Origin: Desulfurococcales archaeon
Lineage (GTDB): Archaea; Thermoproteota; Thermoprotei_A; Sulfolobales; Fervidicoccaceae
Assembly: GCA_027048265.1 (NCBI GenBank)
Contig: JALTXS010000138.1
Coordinates: 1-41,035, forward strand
Direction: 5' to 3'
Length of the DNA: 41,035 nucleotides
Made by a program: the position numbers and the translations under genes
Notes under the pieces: generated by a model
Told to the model about the DNA's origin: nothing
Database searches by the model: none
Seen by the model: only the letters and a program-made list of their open reading frames with translations
Shown: piece by piece, positions 40,662 through 41,035 of the stretch
Layout: every line of letters starts with the position of its first letter
Position numbering within the stretch: position 1 is the stretch's first letter

Positions 40662-41035
40662 TTATCCTCTGAGATAACTCTTATCGTAGTGAGGCACCAG
40701 TTCTACATGGACCTCCCTCCCACAGGGGCATAGGAGAACCTTTACAGGTCTGAAGAGTGGGGCCTCGGGTCCCTCATAGCCCTCGCCATCGAAGAGCACA
40801 GGACCGGCGCCGTAGACTGTCCCCACATAGGTTATTGAGAGCCTGTCTATCAGCTTCTCCCTTAGAAGGCTCCACAGCAGCCTTCCCCCGCCCTCGACTA
40901 AAACCGACGATATCCCCTCACGCAGGAGTAATTGTAACGCCCTTTTCATCGGTATGCGCGTGTTTTCTACGGGTTCCACCTTTAGTACCCTAACCCCCTT
41001 GTTCTCGAGCTCCTCGACTAGTCTACTCTTATGCT
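40662..41035 (-). CDS. RibD C-terminal reductase-like protein, N-terminus cut by window edge
   Basis: The frame stays open to the right edge, so only the C-terminal 124 codons or fewer are seen. SVLVEGGGRLLWSLL and VGTVYGAGPVLFDGEG match the dihydrofolate-reductase-like domain of RibD and archaeal 2,5-diamino-6-ribosylamino-pyrimidinone phosphate reductase, the second step of riboflavin synthesis. The C-terminal CPCGREVHVEL tail is consistent with the archaeal form. The gene lies upstream of the lipoate operon on the same strand, with 130 bp between. The true start lies outside the window. Confidence 0.88.
   Translation of the reverse strand, partial: HKSRLVEELENKGVRVLKVEPVENTRIPMKRALQLLLREGISSVLVEGGGRLLWSLLREKLIDRLSITYVGTVYGAGPVLFDGEGYEGPEAPLFRPVKVLLCPCGREVHVELVPHYDKSYLRG

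Overview
The window looks like a stretch of chromosome from a hyperthermophilic crenarchaeon (Thermoproteota), most like the Desulfurococcales. The evidence is: a tRNA gene with a 13-nt intron at the canonical archaeal 37/38 position; TATA-box promoters, some spaced for leaderless mRNAs; many GTG and TTG starts; and archaeal-type genes for the primase large subunit PriL, an ESCRT-III/CdvB-like protein, a two-domain protein disulfide oxidoreductase, an isoprenyl diphosphate synthase with a geranylgeranyl-reductase-family protein, a GPN-loop GTPase and mannosylglycerate synthesis. I cannot name the species. Composition looks moderately GC-rich by eye, and genes are tightly packed, often with overlapping ends. 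I see no prophage, insertion sequence, CRISPR array or origin.

Layout. 1-1099: a secreted clostripain-like peptidase running off the left edge. 1443-1532: intron-containing tRNA-Thr(GGT). 1695-6366: a complete CUT1-type sugar ABC transporter (binding protein, two permeases, ATPase). 6371-7229: a rhodanese and a ferredoxin with one Asp-substituted cluster. 7404-10219: serS, a DUF429-like protein, a HAD-like protein and an overlapping MJ1316/DUF504-domain protein. 10291-12371: an AmrS-type radical SAM protein and a metallophosphoesterase. 12535-14421: a surface beta-propeller protein. 14552-17858: GPN GTPase, HTH regulator, disulfide oxidoreductase and an intramembrane site-2 protease. 17946-20067: isoprenoid lipid genes. 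20153-24562: a small metallopeptidase with no normal start codon, a HAD hydrolase, a transglutaminase-like surface protein and priL. 24666-29375: an ArsB/NhaD-like permease, uridine phosphorylase, a PfkB kinase and aspartate kinase. 29390-32565: a small unknown protein, an ESCRT-III-like protein behind a long leader, a YkgJ-type cysteine-cluster protein, an Mrp ATPase and a methylguanine-DNA-methyltransferase-like protein. 32678-35477: mannosylglycerate synthase and phosphatase, then an anchored nuclease. 35400-38359: a membrane protein and a penicillin-acylase-family enzyme. 38523-40531: a lipoate operon (free lipoyl domain, lipA, lplA). 40662-41035: a RibD-type reductase cut by the right edge.

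How the genes fit together. Several neighbours form clear functional sets: the four-gene sugar importer; uridine phosphorylase plus sugar kinase (nucleoside ribose salvage); MPG synthase plus phosphatase (compatible solute); prenyl synthase plus reductase (membrane lipids); and the lipoyl carrier with both lipoate synthesis and lipoate ligation enzymes. Four genes encode large exported or anchored proteins (C11 peptidase, beta-propeller, transglutaminase-like, acylase), so there is a substantial cell-surface component.

The less ordinary items are the lipoate operon with its stand-alone E2-like carrier, the transglutaminase-like protein with Ser in place of the catalytic Cys, the ESCRT-III-like gene with a coding-like leader, the HAD/MJ1316 gene overlap, the metallopeptidase without a start codon, and three promoter-proximal dyads that look like operators.
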